NCBI RefSeq assembly: GCF_027587025.1 | Contig: NZ_JAPPTI010000001.1 | Coordinates: 124,001 to 188,000 of the forward strand | Direction of reading: 5' to 3' | DNA length: 64,000 nt | From: Vibrio sp. LaRot3 | Lineage (GTDB): Bacteria > Pseudomonadota > Gammaproteobacteria > Enterobacterales > Vibrionaceae | Part shown: positions 30,956-41,459 of the stretch, one piece after another | Layout of the letters: the number at the start of each line of letters is the position of its first letter | Numbering within the stretch: position 1 is the stretch's first letter | Translations under genes and position numbers: made by a program | Notes under the pieces: generated by a model | What the model was told of the DNA's origin: nothing | The model's input: the letters and a program-made list of their open reading frames with translations, nothing else | Databases searched by the model: none

Positions 30956-31804
30956 CTACTGACACAAATCGGCTAAGTTATCTTGCTCGGAAAACACACG
31001 AACAGTGACGTTTTCCCCTGAATGTTCTAGGCGATGGATATAGTTAAGAACAAGCTGGTTGTTCTGTCCGCCTGTGGCAATCACTTCAACAGGTGCGACA
31101 TTACCTGAGTGAGAGCGACTGTACTGAGCAACACAACGCTCAATCACGGATTCCCATGGGGAAAGGTCAGGGTGGTTCACCGGAGTTTTAACTTCAACAT
31201 TGTCATAAACTGCCAGTTGCCTAAACTGCGATTCAATTGGGCGTTCAATCATTAGCGCCAATAAAGGAAGAGCTAATGCAATAGCGATCGCAGCTTTAAT
31301 CAGCCATGGTTTTCGTTTCTCGGTGCTCTTCTCAGTTACAACCGGAGAAATTTCGACCTCACGTTCGATATCTTCAGCAAGATTGATTTCCGGCTCTGGT
31401 GTGCCCTCTGTAATCTCTTCTTCAGTTTGTTCTAGCGGAGATTCATCACCGCTCATGATTGGTGTTGTTCGTTCTACAGAACAAATGAGCTGATAGCCGC
31501 GCTTAGGCACAGTTTTGACGAACTCAGGTGATTTGGTCGAATCTTTTAGCAGCTTGCGCAAAGTAGAGATGGCTTGAGTTAAGCTAGAGTCATCCACCTC
31601 AAAGCCTTGTTCGCGCCAAACAAAGTCATGCAAATCATTGCGAGAAATAACTTGATTAGGCTTCTCACAAAGAAGTAGAAGGATGCGACTCTCATTGCTG
31701 CCAAGGCGAATGATTTCTTCGTTTTGCTGTTCAAGCAGCGAGTTGGTGTTTGGATCGAACGTAAATGTGTTCGCTAGATTAAACTTAGTACCGATATTAC
31801 TCAT
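30956..31804 (-). CDS. toxR: Membrane-bound transcriptional activator ToxR
   Basis: A master regulator of Vibrio porins and virulence. The 282-residue protein has an N-terminal winged-helix DNA-binding domain (to about 110), a variable acidic linker, a single membrane helix at about 168-186 and a periplasmic domain. The two periplasmic cysteines, C224 and C281, can form the known redox-sensitive disulfide. The gene is divergent from htpG, a conserved Vibrio arrangement in which heat shock is known to affect toxR expression. Confidence 0.97.
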   Translation of the reverse strand: MSNIGTKFNLANTFTFDPNTNSLLEQQNEEIIRLGSNESRILLLLCEKPNQVISRNDLHDFVWREQGFEVDDSSLTQAISTLRKLLKDSTKSPEFVKTVPKRGYQLICSVERTTPIMSGDESPLEQTEEEITEGTPEPEINLAEDIEREVEISPVVTEKSTEKRKPWLIKAAIAIALALPLLALMIERPIESQFRQLAVYDNVEVKTPVNHPDLSPWESVIERCVAQYSRSHSGNVAPVEVIATGGQNNQLVLNYIHRLEHSGENVTVRVFSEQDNLADLCQ

Positions 31805-31879
31805 TTAGTTTGGCCTTATGGAAGGTCTTAAATACCACCCGAAAGAGTCTCAATCTTATATGATGGATTATTACGCCGT

Positions 31880-31930
31880 AGGATAGTCAATTAAAATTCA
31901 AAAAAACACTGTTTTTATAATTTTTGACTT
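31880..31930. repeat. 51-bp repeat, toxR-proximal copy
   Basis: Matches 46 of 51 bases of the copy at 32003-32053. It contains the palindrome AAAAACA-C-TGTTTTT at 31902-31916, which lies 98-112 bases upstream of the toxR start. Confidence 0.85.
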
Positions 31931-32002
31931 CGTGTTCTTGCGGTGTGTTACCCCATAGAAAACGGCAAACGTCCATCCAGAGAATTGCTGTCGAGTAGCG
32001 GC

Positions 32003-32053
32003 AGGATAGACAATTGAAAATCAAAAAAACATTGTTTTTATAATTTTTGACCT
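32003..32053. repeat. 51-bp repeat, htpG-proximal copy
   Basis: Direct copy of 31880-31930 at a 123-bp offset. The palindrome AAAAACA-T-TGTTTTT at 32025-32039 differs from the first only at its centre base. It lies 116-130 bases upstream of the htpG start and 12 bases before its -35 box. Confidence 0.85.
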
Positions 32054-32077
32054 TGAATTTACATTTCTCACCCTCAT
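32052..32077 (+). promoter_or_regulatory. Sigma-32 heat-shock promoter of htpG
   Basis: CTTGAAT, a 12-base spacer and CCCTCAT closely match the sigma-32 pattern CTTGAAA-N12-CCCCAT. It lies about 80 bases upstream of htpG, a classic heat-shock gene. Confidence 0.75.
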
Positions 32078-32154
32078 GTTTATTAGCAATCATCATCCTG
32101 TGCGCTCCAGAGTTATTCTAGAGGCCTGATAAGTATAGATGTTATGGAGTAAAC

Positions 32155-34059
32155 ATGAGCGAAACCGCAAATCACAACAAAGAAACTCGTGGCTTTCAGT
32201 CTGAAGTAAAACAGCTACTTCATTTAATGATCCACTCACTGTACTCAAACAAAGAGATTTTTTTGCGTGAGTTGATTTCTAACGCTTCTGATGCGTCAGA
32301 CAAATTACGCTTTCAAGCATTATCAAATCCGGACTTGTACCAAGGTGATGCAGACCTTGGCGTTAAACTGACGTTTGACGAGCAATCTAACACCTTGACC
32401 ATTTCTGACAATGGTATCGGTATGAGTCGTGAAGATGTGATTGAGCATTTAGGTACGATTGCTAAGTCAGGTACGGCTGAATTTTTCTCTAAACTGTCTG
32501 AAGATCAAAGCAAAGATTCTCAGCTTATCGGCCAGTTTGGTGTCGGTTTCTATTCTGCATTTATTGTTGCTGACGCGGTGACAGTACGCACTCGTGCTGC
32601 CGGTCTTAACTCTGACCAAGCTGTACAATGGCACTCTGCGGGTGAAGGTGAGTACACCATCGAAGACATCACCAAAGAGACTCGCGGTACTGATATCGTG
32701 CTGCACATGCGCGAAGAAGGTAAAGAGTTCTTAAATGAGTGGCGTTTGCGTGAAGTGATTGGTAAATACTCTGATCACATCGGCATCCCAGTTTCTATTC
32801 AAACCGCAGAGCGCGATGAAGAAGGTAAAGAAACTGGCGAGAAGAAGTGGGAGCAAATCAACAAAGCTCAAGCTCTTTGGACACGTAACAAATCTGATAT
32901 CACAGATGAAGAATACCAAGAGTTCTACAAGCACGTTTCGCACGACTTTGCTGATCCGCTATTGTGGAGCCATAACCGCGTAGAAGGTAAAAACGACTAC
33001 ACCAGCCTACTTTACATCCCAGCGAAAGCGCCTTGGGATATGATGAATCGTGACCATAAATCGGGTCTAAAACTGTACGTGCAGCGCGTATTCATCATGG
33101 ATGATGCTGAGCAGTTTATGCCATCTTACCTACGCTTTGTGCGTGGTTTGATTGATTCAAACGACCTTCCACTCAACGTATCGCGTGAAATTCTACAAGA
33201 CAACAAAGTGACGCAATCACTACGTAATGCTTGTACTAAGCGCGTACTTACTATGCTTGAGCGCATGGCGAAGAACGATGAAGAGAAATACCAATCGTTC
33301 TGGAAAGAGTTTGGCCTAGTGCTAAAAGAAGGCCCTGCGGAAGACATGGCGAACAAAGAGAAAGTTGCTGCACTACTTCGTTTTGCGTCGACTTCAACGG
33401 ATTCCGCTGAGCAAACTGTTGGTCTAAATGGCTACGTAGAGCGCATGAAAGAAGGTCAAGATAAGATTTACTTCTTAACAGCAGATAGCTACGCAGCAGC
33501 GAAGAACAGCCCACACTTGGAACAGTTCAAAGCAAAAGGCATCGAAGTTATCTTGATGTTTGACCGCATCGACGAATGGCTAATGAACTACCTAACGGAA
33601 TTTGATGGTAAGCAGTTCCAGTCAATCACCAAAGCGGGTCTTGATCTTAGTCAGTTTGAAGATGAAGCGGACAAAGAAAAACAGAAAGAAACCGAAGAAG
33701 AGTTTAAGTCTGTTGTCGATCGTACCAAAGAGTACTTAGGTGAGCGCGTAAAAGAAGTACGTACAACCTTTAAGTTAGCGACAACACCTGCGGTTGTGGT
33801 CACTGACGACTTTGATATGGGGACGCAAATGGCTAAGCTGCTTGAAGCTGCCGGTCAAGCTGCTCCTGAAGTGAAGTACATCTTTGAGATTAACCCAAAC
33901 CACGAATTGGTTAAGCGTATGGCCGATGAAGCTGACGAAGAAGCGTTTGGCCGTTGGGTTGAAGTACTGCTTGGTCAAGCGATGCTTGCAGAGCGTGGTT
34001 CGATGGAAGACCCATCTCAATTCTTAGGCGCAATTAATACGCTTTTGACTAAGGTGTAA
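32155..34059 (+). CDS. htpG: Molecular chaperone HtpG (Hsp90)
   Basis: A dimeric ATP-dependent chaperone of the cytoplasm. The 634-residue protein matches the bacterial Hsp90 length. GHKL ATPase motifs are visible: [15 protein letters not shown] near residue 40, ISDNGIGM near 85 and GQFGVGFYS near 125. The catalytic-loop arginine lies in NVSREILQ in the middle domain. The gene has a heat-shock promoter and its own terminator, and is followed by adk as in E. coli. Confidence 0.98.
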   Translation: MSETANHNKETRGFQSEVKQLLHLMIHSLYSNKEIFLRELISNASDASDKLRFQALSNPDLYQGDADLGVKLTFDEQSNTLTISDNGIGMSREDVIEHLGTIAKSGTAEFFSKLSEDQSKDSQLIGQFGVGFYSAFIVADAVTVRTRAAGLNSDQAVQWHSAGEGEYTIEDITKETRGTDIVLHMREEGKEFLNEWRLREVIGKYSDHIGIPVSIQTAERDEEGKETGEKKWEQINKAQALWTRNKSDITDEEYQEFYKHVSHDFADPLLWSHNRVEGKNDYTSLLYIPAKAPWDMMNRDHKSGLKLYVQRVFIMDDAEQFMPSYLRFVRGLIDSNDLPLNVSREILQDNKVTQSLRNACTKRVLTMLERMAKNDEEKYQSFWKEFGLVLKEGPAEDMANKEKVAALLRFASTSTDSAEQTVGLNGYVERMKEGQDKIYFLTADSYAAAKNSPHLEQFKAKGIEVILMFDRIDEWLMNYLTEFDGKQFQSITKAGLDLSQFEDEADKEKQKETEEEFKSVVDRTKEYLGERVKEVRTTFKLATTPAVVVTDDFDMGTQMAKLLEAAGQAAPEVKYIFEINPNHELVKRMADEADEEAFGRWVEVLLGQAMLAERGSMEDPSQFLGAINTLLTKV

Positions 34060-34075
34060 TCTCTTAACTGGTATG

Positions 34076-34102
34076 AAAAAGCTCGCATTTTGCGGGCTTT
34101 TT
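34076..34102 (+). terminator. htpG terminator
   Basis: AAAAAGCTCGC and GCGGGCTTTTT form an 11-bp stem with one wobble pair, directly after htpG. Confidence 0.85.
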
Positions 34103-34239
34103 GTTTGATGTTCGTGCAAAGTGGCGCAATATCGTTAAACCACTATACGCTTTGCTTTATCTTGAGCGGGATAAACATTCTTTAGTCTTATTTGAGTCGT
34201 CGCCACGTGAATTTGTGGTAGAATCGAGGGCTTGAATGT

Positions 34240-34354
34240 GAGTAATAAGGCGTGTATTTTGCTCGCCGAAACGAAACGCCCATAGACTGGGTTTATACCG
34301 AAACTTACCGTCGCCTTACTCGCGTAAGTGCAAAGGATTGTGAGCTTCGGTATA
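34240..34354 (+). promoter_or_regulatory. Structured leader upstream of adk
   Basis: TATACCGAA at 34294-34302 pairs with TTCGGTATA at 34346-34354, extendable to about 14 of 15 positions. A small CTTAC/GTAAG hairpin sits inside. GAGTAATAAGGCG at 34240-34252 could instead pair with CGCCTTACTC at 34312-34321, crossing the first stem. The structure ends 26 bases before the adk ATG. Confidence 0.45.
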
Positions 34355-34362
34355 CATTTTAA

Positions 34363-35025
<663 letters not shown>

Positions 35026-35054
35026 TTTTATATTCGATAAAATTTGCTATAGTG

Positions 35055-35080
35055 AAGGCGGCCTTAGGGTCGCTTTTTTT
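35055..35080 (+). terminator. adk terminator
   Basis: GCGGCC and GGTCGC form a short stem with one G-U pair, followed by seven T. Confidence 0.75.
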
Positions 35081-35291
35081 ATGGATGAAAAATGATCTAA
35101 CGTACTGAATGTGCGTAACTTAAATTGAGCCCGCTAACTTGAGCATAGGTCAATAATGATAATTTAAGGCCAACGGCCTTTGTATAATAATATGTGAGAA
35201 TGTCTGCCGCGCGTTTGAACTTATCAAACGAATCGAATTGGAAGAGAAGTATTCTGTTTAGTACTTCTTGAATAACGCAAATTTGGATACG

Positions 35292-36245
35292 ATGAAAAAC
35301 AATAAAAAACAAGGCGTATTGTTGGTTAACTTAGGTACGCCAGATGCACCAACCGCTCCGGCCGTTAAACGATTTCTAAAACAGTTTCTCAGTGACAAGC
35401 GCGTCGTTGATCTTACCGATTTTCTTTGGCAGCCAATATTGCAGGGTGTCATTTTACCGATTCGTTCACCTAAGGTAGCTAAGCTCTATCAAAGTGTCTG
35501 GTTTGATGAGGGTTCACCATTGATGGTCTACTCAAAGCGCCAGCTAGCGAAAGTGGCGGAAAAAGTCGATATGCCCGTTGCTCTTGGCATGACTTATGGC
35601 AATCCAAGCATGCAACAAGGATTTGAGTATTTGATGAGTCAAGGGGTTGAAGAGGTTATTGTATTACCTCTGTTTCCACAGTATTCAGGTACAACGACGG
35701 GCGCGGTGTCTGATGCCATGACATTGGCTTTTAAGAAAATGCCTGTATTGCCAGCTTATCGCTTAATTCGTGATTACTATGATCACCCTCTATATATCAA
35801 GGCGCTGGCTGAGAGTGTGCGTCGCTCTTGGGCGAAGAAAGGCCAAGCGGACTACTTGCTGTGTTCTTACCACGGCATTCCAAAGCGTTATGCTGACAAT
35901 GGTGATATTTATCCGCAACATTGCCAACGGACTACTGAATTACTTAAACAAGAACTTGGCTTGAATGATGACCAAATAGGTATGACGTACCAATCTCGCT
36001 TTGGGCGTGAAGAGTGGTTGCAGCCTTATACCGATAAGACTTTGGAAACGCTGCCTGATAAAGGCATTAAATCACTCGATATTATGACGCCAGCATTCGC
36101 AGCAGATTGTTTGGAAACATTGGAAGAGATTTCAGAAGAGTGCAAAGACATCTTTTTAGAAAGTGGTGGTGAGTCCTTTACCTTTATTCCATGTTTAAAT
36201 GATGACGATTTACACATCGACATGATGGTGAATTTGGTCAGCTAG
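35292..36245 (+). CDS. hemH: Ferrochelatase
   Basis: Inserts iron into protoporphyrin IX in the last step of heme synthesis. The protein has 317 residues from the ATG at 35292; an earlier in-frame start at 35268 adds eight atypical residues. [12 protein letters not shown] opens the protein, the active-site histidine is in SYHGIPKRY, and [16 protein letters not shown] and [14 protein letters not shown] are conserved. The upstream region has two short hairpins at 35165-35180 and 35213-35231. Confidence 0.97.
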   Translation: MKNNKKQGVLLVNLGTPDAPTAPAVKRFLKQFLSDKRVVDLTDFLWQPILQGVILPIRSPKVAKLYQSVWFDEGSPLMVYSKRQLAKVAEKVDMPVALGMTYGNPSMQQGFEYLMSQGVEEVIVLPLFPQYSGTTTGAVSDAMTLAFKKMPVLPAYRLIRDYYDHPLYIKALAESVRRSWAKKGQADYLLCSYHGIPKRYADNGDIYPQHCQRTTELLKQELGLNDDQIGMTYQSRFGREEWLQPYTDKTLETLPDKGIKSLDIMTPAFAADCLETLEEISEECKDIFLESGGESFTFIPCLNDDDLHIDMMVNLVS

Positions 36246-36322
36246 CCATTCGCTTAGCTGCTACTCAGAGGATGAGAGCCCAGCATTGCTGGGCGTTTTT
36301 ATTAAAAGCAGTAGGAAAGCGC

Positions 36323-37135
36323 TTATTTGGCTGCGTCGAACTTATTCTTGAAGAACAACATTTGATATTGAATTGCGTTATCCCAGTAAACCCAAGTGTG
36401 CCCTCCCGGACGCTCAGTATAGTCGTGGTCTAGTTCTAACTGTTGTAGCTTAGTGTGCAGTTCTCGGTTCGACTCAATAAAGAAATCGTCAATTCCGCAA
36501 TCAATGGTGATATTGATATCTTTGAAGATCAGCTTATGAGCCATGTTTTTGATTGCACGGTTGTCCCAATTCGTTGGCTGTTTATCGTAGTCACCAAATA
36601 CTTCTTCTAGCCCCCAGTTGTAACGGAAGTCTTTCGGTTCAAAGCCGCCACTAATGCTGCCAATATTACCAAACGTATCTAAATGATTGAGTGCAACGTT
36701 AAATGCGCCGTAGCCACCCATACTTAAACCAGTAATGGCGCGTTGCGTTTTTTCTGCCTTAGTGCTGAAGTGTTTATCTATGTACTCAACCACTTCTTGG
36801 CCTACGTAGGTCTGATAGTTAGAACGTTTTTTAACTGGGCTATCGATGTACCATTTGTCGTAGTTGCCTTCCGGTAAGACGATGATCACATCATGGATGT
36901 CAGCTTGTTTGGCAATGCTAGTGTTCTCATGCCAAATTTTGTAATCGCCGCTCCAACCGTGCAATACGTAGACAACTGGGTAGTCTTGTTGCTGGTTGTA
37001 GCCATCAGGAAGGATGACGGTGGCTTTGTGGTTTTCAGGGGTGTTCTTGCTTGCAATCTCCACAGTATCAATTTGGAATGCGCTTGCAGCATGGCTTGCT
37101 AATAGGGTTGAGATAATAACGGCTAATTTTTTCAT
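36323..37135 (-). CDS. Secreted esterase-family alpha/beta hydrolase
   Basis: A 270-residue protein with a signal peptide ending near ASA-FQI. The esterase (PF00756, esterase D) fold is visible in YPVVYVLHGWSGD. The nucleophile serine lies in GLSMGGYGA and the late histidine in GGHTWVYW. It is probably periplasmic or secreted; the substrate is unknown. It is divergent from an AraC regulator that might control it, but no operator was recognised. Confidence 0.85.
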   Translation of the reverse strand: MKKLAVIISTLLASHAASAFQIDTVEIASKNTPENHKATVILPDGYNQQQDYPVVYVLHGWSGDYKIWHENTSIAKQADIHDVIIVLPEGNYDKWYIDSPVKKRSNYQTYVGQEVVEYIDKHFSTKAEKTQRAITGLSMGGYGAFNVALNHLDTFGNIGSISGGFEPKDFRYNWGLEEVFGDYDKQPTNWDNRAIKNMAHKLIFKDINITIDCGIDDFFIESNRELHTKLQQLELDHDYTERPGGHTWVYWDNAIQYQMLFFKNKFDAAK

Positions 37136-37329
37136 AATGACCTCTCTTTTCTGTTGAGGCCATTACATCAATTGCTCGTATTGGAAACTTGTCGTTTTGA
37201 ATCAAGCTTTTCCTATATTTAGCCAGTTGAAATGAAGTGTGATCGGCTTATCATATCGCATGGTGTCATGTTAATATGATACTGATAGTTCTCATATTTC
37301 ATACGTCAAAATGCATATTAAGGATTGAT

Positions 37330-38211
37330 ATGGCAGCGGTTTTTGAAGTTCTCAATATTCATTCTTCACGTTCGTTAACTTGTCGCAGTTATCAAGGCGA
37401 AGATTTCTTTTGTCCTTTTCATCTTCACCCTGAATTGGAAATGGTGTTCATTGAAACTGGCTATGTTGAATCATTTATTGGCAATCAAAAGCAAATATTG
37501 AAAAGTGGTGAGTTACAGCTAATTGGCGCAAACGTTCCTCATTCATTCAAGCTTGATTGTGATGCCAAAGAGTCCCTACTTTCTAAATATATTCATATTG
37601 AACCAAGCTGCTTAGCGACATTAAAGCACATCGCTGAATTTGAGTTTGTTGAACAATTGCTGATTCAATTTGGACGAGGGGCGGTTTACCCACTCGATCA
37701 AAGCATGACGCAGCGGTATTTCAGCGTATTTGAAAAACAGGGTGTGGAAAGGCTCTTAGCTATATTGTCACTGTTTATTGAGCTGCTCAAACAGCAGCCC
37801 ATAAGGTTCGCGAGTGAGAACTATCTGGTGTGTGATAAGTCGAATCAGGTGATGAATTTTATTATGCTGAATGCCGCTGATGATCTCTCTTTGTCACAAG
37901 TGGCTTATCAGTTGAATATGTCCACATCGACCCTTAACCGAACACTAAAAAAGAGTTTAGGAATGAGTTATGTTGAGTTTGTTAACCACACTCGAATTAA
38001 TCTTGCTTGTGACTCCCTTAGAGAGGGGAACGAGACCATTACTCAAGTCGCTCTGAGTTCAGGTTTTAAGTCTTCCAGTCAGTTTAATAAGGTGTTTAAA
38101 CAAATGCTGAAAATATCCCCAAGGGAATATCGAGAAAGCTATCGCGACATCGTGCCTCAAGAGCTAAAAAACCAAGATGAACCAATATGGGATGTGGGAG
38201 AGCATTGCTAA
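37330..38211 (+). CDS. AraC-family transcriptional regulator
   Basis: The 293-residue protein has an N-terminal cupin-like domain (FHLHPELEMVFIETGYVESFIG) and a C-terminal double helix-turn-helix of the AraC type. The latter shows LSLSQVAYQLNMSTSTLNRT and the second-helix signature SGFKSSSQFNKVFKQ. The ATG at 37330 follows AAGGATTG; an upstream in-frame start at 37276 is less likely. The ligand is not known, but cupin AraC proteins often sense sugars. It is divergent from the esterase. Confidence 0.88.
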   Translation: MAAVFEVLNIHSSRSLTCRSYQGEDFFCPFHLHPELEMVFIETGYVESFIGNQKQILKSGELQLIGANVPHSFKLDCDAKESLLSKYIHIEPSCLATLKHIAEFEFVEQLLIQFGRGAVYPLDQSMTQRYFSVFEKQGVERLLAILSLFIELLKQQPIRFASENYLVCDKSNQVMNFIMLNAADDLSLSQVAYQLNMSTSTLNRTLKKSLGMSYVEFVNHTRINLACDSLREGNETITQVALSSGFKSSSQFNKVFKQMLKISPREYRESYRDIVPQELKNQDEPIWDVGEHC

Positions 38212-38237
38212 CCTTTAGGTCATGTCAGGCATAAAAT

Positions 38238-38266
38238 AAAACGCCCATCTATGCTGGGCGTTTGGA
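38238..38266. terminator. Bidirectional terminator between araC-type gene and DUF411 gene
   Basis: AAACGCCCA and TGGGCGTTT form a 9-bp stem around a 7-nt loop between two convergent genes. Confidence 0.8.
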
Positions 38267-38283
38267 TTGTGGTCGCTTGAAAC

Positions 38284-38727
38284 CTATTGGTTGCCTTCGT
38301 AATGGCGGTACTCAAATACTTGGCCATGTTCGTTGTAGGCATACACAGAGTAGGCGTGTTTTTCATCGCCATATTCCATACCTGGAGAGCCCATAGGCAT
38401 ACCCGGAACGGCTAAGCCTTTGGCATTTTTAGGTGGGTTAGCAAGAAAGGCTTTGATGTCTTCCGCTGGGATGTGTCCTTCAAAGACATAACCGCCAATT
38501 TCAGCGGTATGACAAGAAGCCAGTTTAGGTGATAAGCCTAGTTCTTTTTTCACCGCGTTCATATCGTCATGCAATTTTTCTTCAATAGTAAAGCCTGCTT
38601 CTTGCATGTGTTTTGTCCACTCAGTGCAGCAACCACAATATGGGGATTTATGGTTGATAACATCAGCAGCGTAAGCAGTACCTGCAGTGCCTAATAGCAT
38701 TGCTAAAGTGATGGTTTTAAGAGTCAT
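38284..38727 (-). CDS. DUF411 metal-binding protein
   Basis: A 147-residue exported protein with a signal peptide ending near AYA-ADV. The DUF411 motif YCGCCTEWTKHM gives a cysteine cluster suited to copper. The C-terminal half holds the methionine-rich turn GMPMGSPGMEYG. It lies 8 bases after copA, so the two form a copper export operon; a periplasmic copper carrier or chaperone role is likely but inferred. Confidence 0.88.
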   Translation of the reverse strand: MTLKTITLAMLLGTAGTAYAADVINHKSPYCGCCTEWTKHMQEAGFTIEEKLHDDMNAVKKELGLSPKLASCHTAEIGGYVFEGHIPAEDIKAFLANPPKNAKGLAVPGMPMGSPGMEYGDEKHAYSVYAYNEHGQVFEYRHYEGNQ

Positions 38728-38735
38728 AGTAACCT

Positions 38736-41429
38736 CTACGAACGATAAGTCGTTTCAAATAATCTTAGTCTATTTGCATTGCTCACCACAGTAATTGAAG
38801 AAAGCGCCATGGCGGCTCCTGCGACTACTGGGCTAAGTAAAAAGCCAAACGCAGGGAAGAGAACGCCCGCTGCGATTGGGATGCCTAGAGAGTTGTAGAT
38901 AAACGCTCCAAACAAATTCTGTTTCATGTTTTTCACTGTAGCTTTAGAAAGCTCGATCGCTTTTACAACCGACATTGGTGAAGAATTCAGTAGTGTCATC
39001 TGCGCACTTTCAATGGCGACGTCGCTGCCGCTTCCCATTGCAATACCAATATCCGCTAGGGCAAGTGCCGGTGCATCATTGACACCATCGCCAATCATGG
39101 CAACTGTTTTACCTTGCTGCTGAAGTTGCTCGATATGTTGGGCCTTCTCATCGGGCAATACTTGCGAGATGACTTGCTCAATACCGAGCTGTGCAGCGAT
39201 AGCCGCAGCAACAGAATGGTTGTCGCCAGTCAACATGACCGGTGTGATATTCAGTGCGAGTAACGCTTGTACGGCTTGCTTCGCATCAATCTTAATTGGG
39301 TCTGTTATTGCAATTAGGCCTTGAGCGACGTTATCTAAAGTCACGATAACGGGTGTCCACACTTGTTGTTCACATTGGACTATTGCACCAGAAAGCTCGC
39401 TTAAATCAACGTCAGTTTTCATTGCTTGAGAAAGTGATACCACAGAGACGGCTTTTCCTTGCCAACTTCCTGTCACCCCTTTGCCGCGCAGGTTATTAAA
39501 TTGATCAATATGGGCAAATTCAGCGTCGTTCTGGTTTGCTTTAGCAACGATGGCTTTGGCGAGAGGATGCTCGGAATGCTGCTCTAATCCGGCAGCCAGA
39601 GATAAGAGTTCTTGCTCGGTTGAGTCAAGCGTGAATATACGCTCCACGCTTGGTGTACCTTGAGTGAGCGTTCCCGTTTTATCAAACACGACGGTGTTGA
39701 TTTTACTGGCTGATTGCAGGACGTCGGCATCCCGAATCAATATACCCAGCTCAGCGGCTTTACCCACACCAACCGTAACAGAGAGTGGCGTTGCTAAGCC
39801 AAGCGCGCAAGGGCAAGCGATGATCAGTACTGTTGTTGCAACGACTAACATGTAGCTTGCTTTTGGATCTGGGCCTACTGCAAACCAAACACCGGCTGCA
39901 ATAATAGCAATGGCGACAACCACGGGCACAAACACCGATGAAATTTGGTCAGCAAGTTTAGCTATCGCAGGTTTACTGCTTTGTGCTTGGCGAACCATTT
40001 GAATGATGCGCGCGAGCATGGTTTCACTACCCACACCAGTTGCTTCGATAACTAAGCTGCCATCTTGGTTGAGTGTGCCTGCCGAGATGCTATCACCGTT
40101 TTGTTTCTCGACTGGCATTGGCTCGCCAGTCAGCATTGATTCGTCAATATAGGAATAGCCTTGAATGATCATGCCGTCAATAGGCACCTTTTCTCCTGGT
40201 TTAATCCGAATATGCATGCCTTGTTGGATCTGTTCTACATCAATCTCTTGATCGCCCGAGTCAGTAACCAATGTTGCTTTGCTCGGTTGTAGGTCTATTA
40301 ACGCTTGTAACGATTGGGTAGTTTTCGCTTTCGCTTTCGCCTCTATATAGTGGCCAAGTGAAATGAGGCCAATAATCATCGCACTGGCTTCAAAGTAGAC
40401 GTGGCGAGAGGCTTCAGGGAACCAATGCGGCATGACGACAACCAAAATCGAAAACAGCCAAGCGGCACCCGTGCCGAGTGCCACTAAGGTATCCATAGTC
40501 GCTCGTCCATGGGTGAGCGCTTGCCATGCGTTGGTAAAGAAACTTCGGCCTGCGGTTGCAAGTAGGGCTAAACAAATGATACCGACAATCCCCCAAGTGA
40601 GCTGATCGCTCGCGTTGCGAATCATCATGTTGCCGCCTAATACGCCCCAAGCCATTAATGGGCCGCCGATCAGTAGACCAAACCAAGCGCTGCGTTTGTG
40701 GTGCTGTTGAGTAGCCAATTGCTGCTCTAACTGTTTTTGTTGTTGGGTTTTCGCGTCTGTTAAAACTTGGGCTTGATAGCCAGCATTGGCCACGGCGGTA
40801 GATAGCTCATTCTGCTGAATAGATGATTCACTCCAGACGATAGCGGACTGCTCTGCTAAGTTGACTTGTACTTTATTTACACCACTCACTCCTAGCAGTG
40901 ATTTCTCGACAGATGCTACGCAGCTTGCACAAGTCATCCCACTGATTAGTAGGTTGGTTTTTACGTCTGACGCAGTCGCTTTTGCGTTTGGCGGCGTTGA
41001 AGTTTTTTGTTGCGGTTGTGCTTCGACAGCCTCTTCATCAACTTCAGCTTGGATTGCCGCGCGATAGCCACATTCTTCAACCATTGCAATGATCGGTTGA
41101 TCTTGTAAGGAGGTGGAAAGCTCAAGCTCGGTTTTAGAAACCTTTACTTTGCTTATATAAGGAGAGGATTCTAAATGCTCAGTCAGTTTTTTTACGCATT
41201 TACAACAGCTCAAGCCAGATAAACTAAATTGGCGCTCTTCTCCCGCTTGATAACCTAAAGACTCAATTTGTTGTTGTAATTGAGAAAACGTTGCTTCTGT
41301 TTGTAACTGAATGCGGGTAGGTGATAGCTGCTCGATAATGATTGAAAAGTGTTCGTTTAATAAGCGTTCTACTTTCCGCGCACAGCCCATGCAACTGAGA
41401 CCGTGTAGTGAAATGTCGTATTGATACAT
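38736..41429 (-). CDS. copA: Copper-exporting P-type ATPase CopA
   Basis: A P1B-type ATPase of 897 residues that exports Cu(I) across the inner membrane. Three N-terminal heavy-metal domains carry CMGC (13-16), CCKC (75-78) and CASC (167-170). The transmembrane metal site is the ACPCALGLATP segment. The phosphorylation site DKTGTLTQG, the SEHPL motif and GDGVNDAPAL follow in order. The gene has a CueR-type promoter at 41460-41490 and a DUF411 gene downstream. Confidence 0.97.
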   Translation of the reverse strand: MYQYDISLHGLSCMGCARKVERLLNEHFSIIIEQLSPTRIQLQTEATFSQLQQQIESLGYQAGEERQFSLSGLSCCKCVKKLTEHLESSPYISKVKVSKTELELSTSLQDQPIIAMVEECGYRAAIQAEVDEEAVEAQPQQKTSTPPNAKATASDVKTNLLISGMTCASCVASVEKSLLGVSGVNKVQVNLAEQSAIVWSESSIQQNELSTAVANAGYQAQVLTDAKTQQQKQLEQQLATQQHHKRSAWFGLLIGGPLMAWGVLGGNMMIRNASDQLTWGIVGIICLALLATAGRSFFTNAWQALTHGRATMDTLVALGTGAAWLFSILVVVMPHWFPEASRHVYFEASAMIIGLISLGHYIEAKAKAKTTQSLQALIDLQPSKATLVTDSGDQEIDVEQIQQGMHIRIKPGEKVPIDGMIIQGYSYIDESMLTGEPMPVEKQNGDSISAGTLNQDGSLVIEATGVGSETMLARIIQMVRQAQSSKPAIAKLADQISSVFVPVVVAIAIIAAGVWFAVGPDPKASYMLVVATTVLIIACPCALGLATPLSVTVGVGKAAELGILIRDADVLQSASKINTVVFDKTGTLTQGTPSVERIFTLDSTEQELLSLAAGLEQHSEHPLAKAIVAKANQNDAEFAHIDQFNNLRGKGVTGSWQGKAVSVVSLSQAMKTDVDLSELSGAIVQCEQQVWTPVIVTLDNVAQGLIAITDPIKIDAKQAVQALLALNITPVMLTGDNHSVAAAIAAQLGIEQVISQVLPDEKAQHIEQLQQQGKTVAMIGDGVNDAPALALADIGIAMGSGSDVAIESAQMTLLNSSPMSVVKAIELSKATVKNMKQNLFGAFIYNSLGIPIAAGVLFPAFGFLLSPVVAGAAMALSSITVVSNANRLRLFETTYRS

Positions 41430-41459
41430 GGTGAATCCCCAAAACTTTGACTGTTGTTG

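Larger units (their letters stand above)
31805..32154. other. Shared upstream region of toxR and htpG
   Basis: 350 bases without a gene. It holds two copies of a 51-bp repeat with an internal palindrome and a sigma-32-like promoter for htpG, listed separately. The remaining 72 bases between the repeats contain no recognised signal. Confidence 0.8.
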
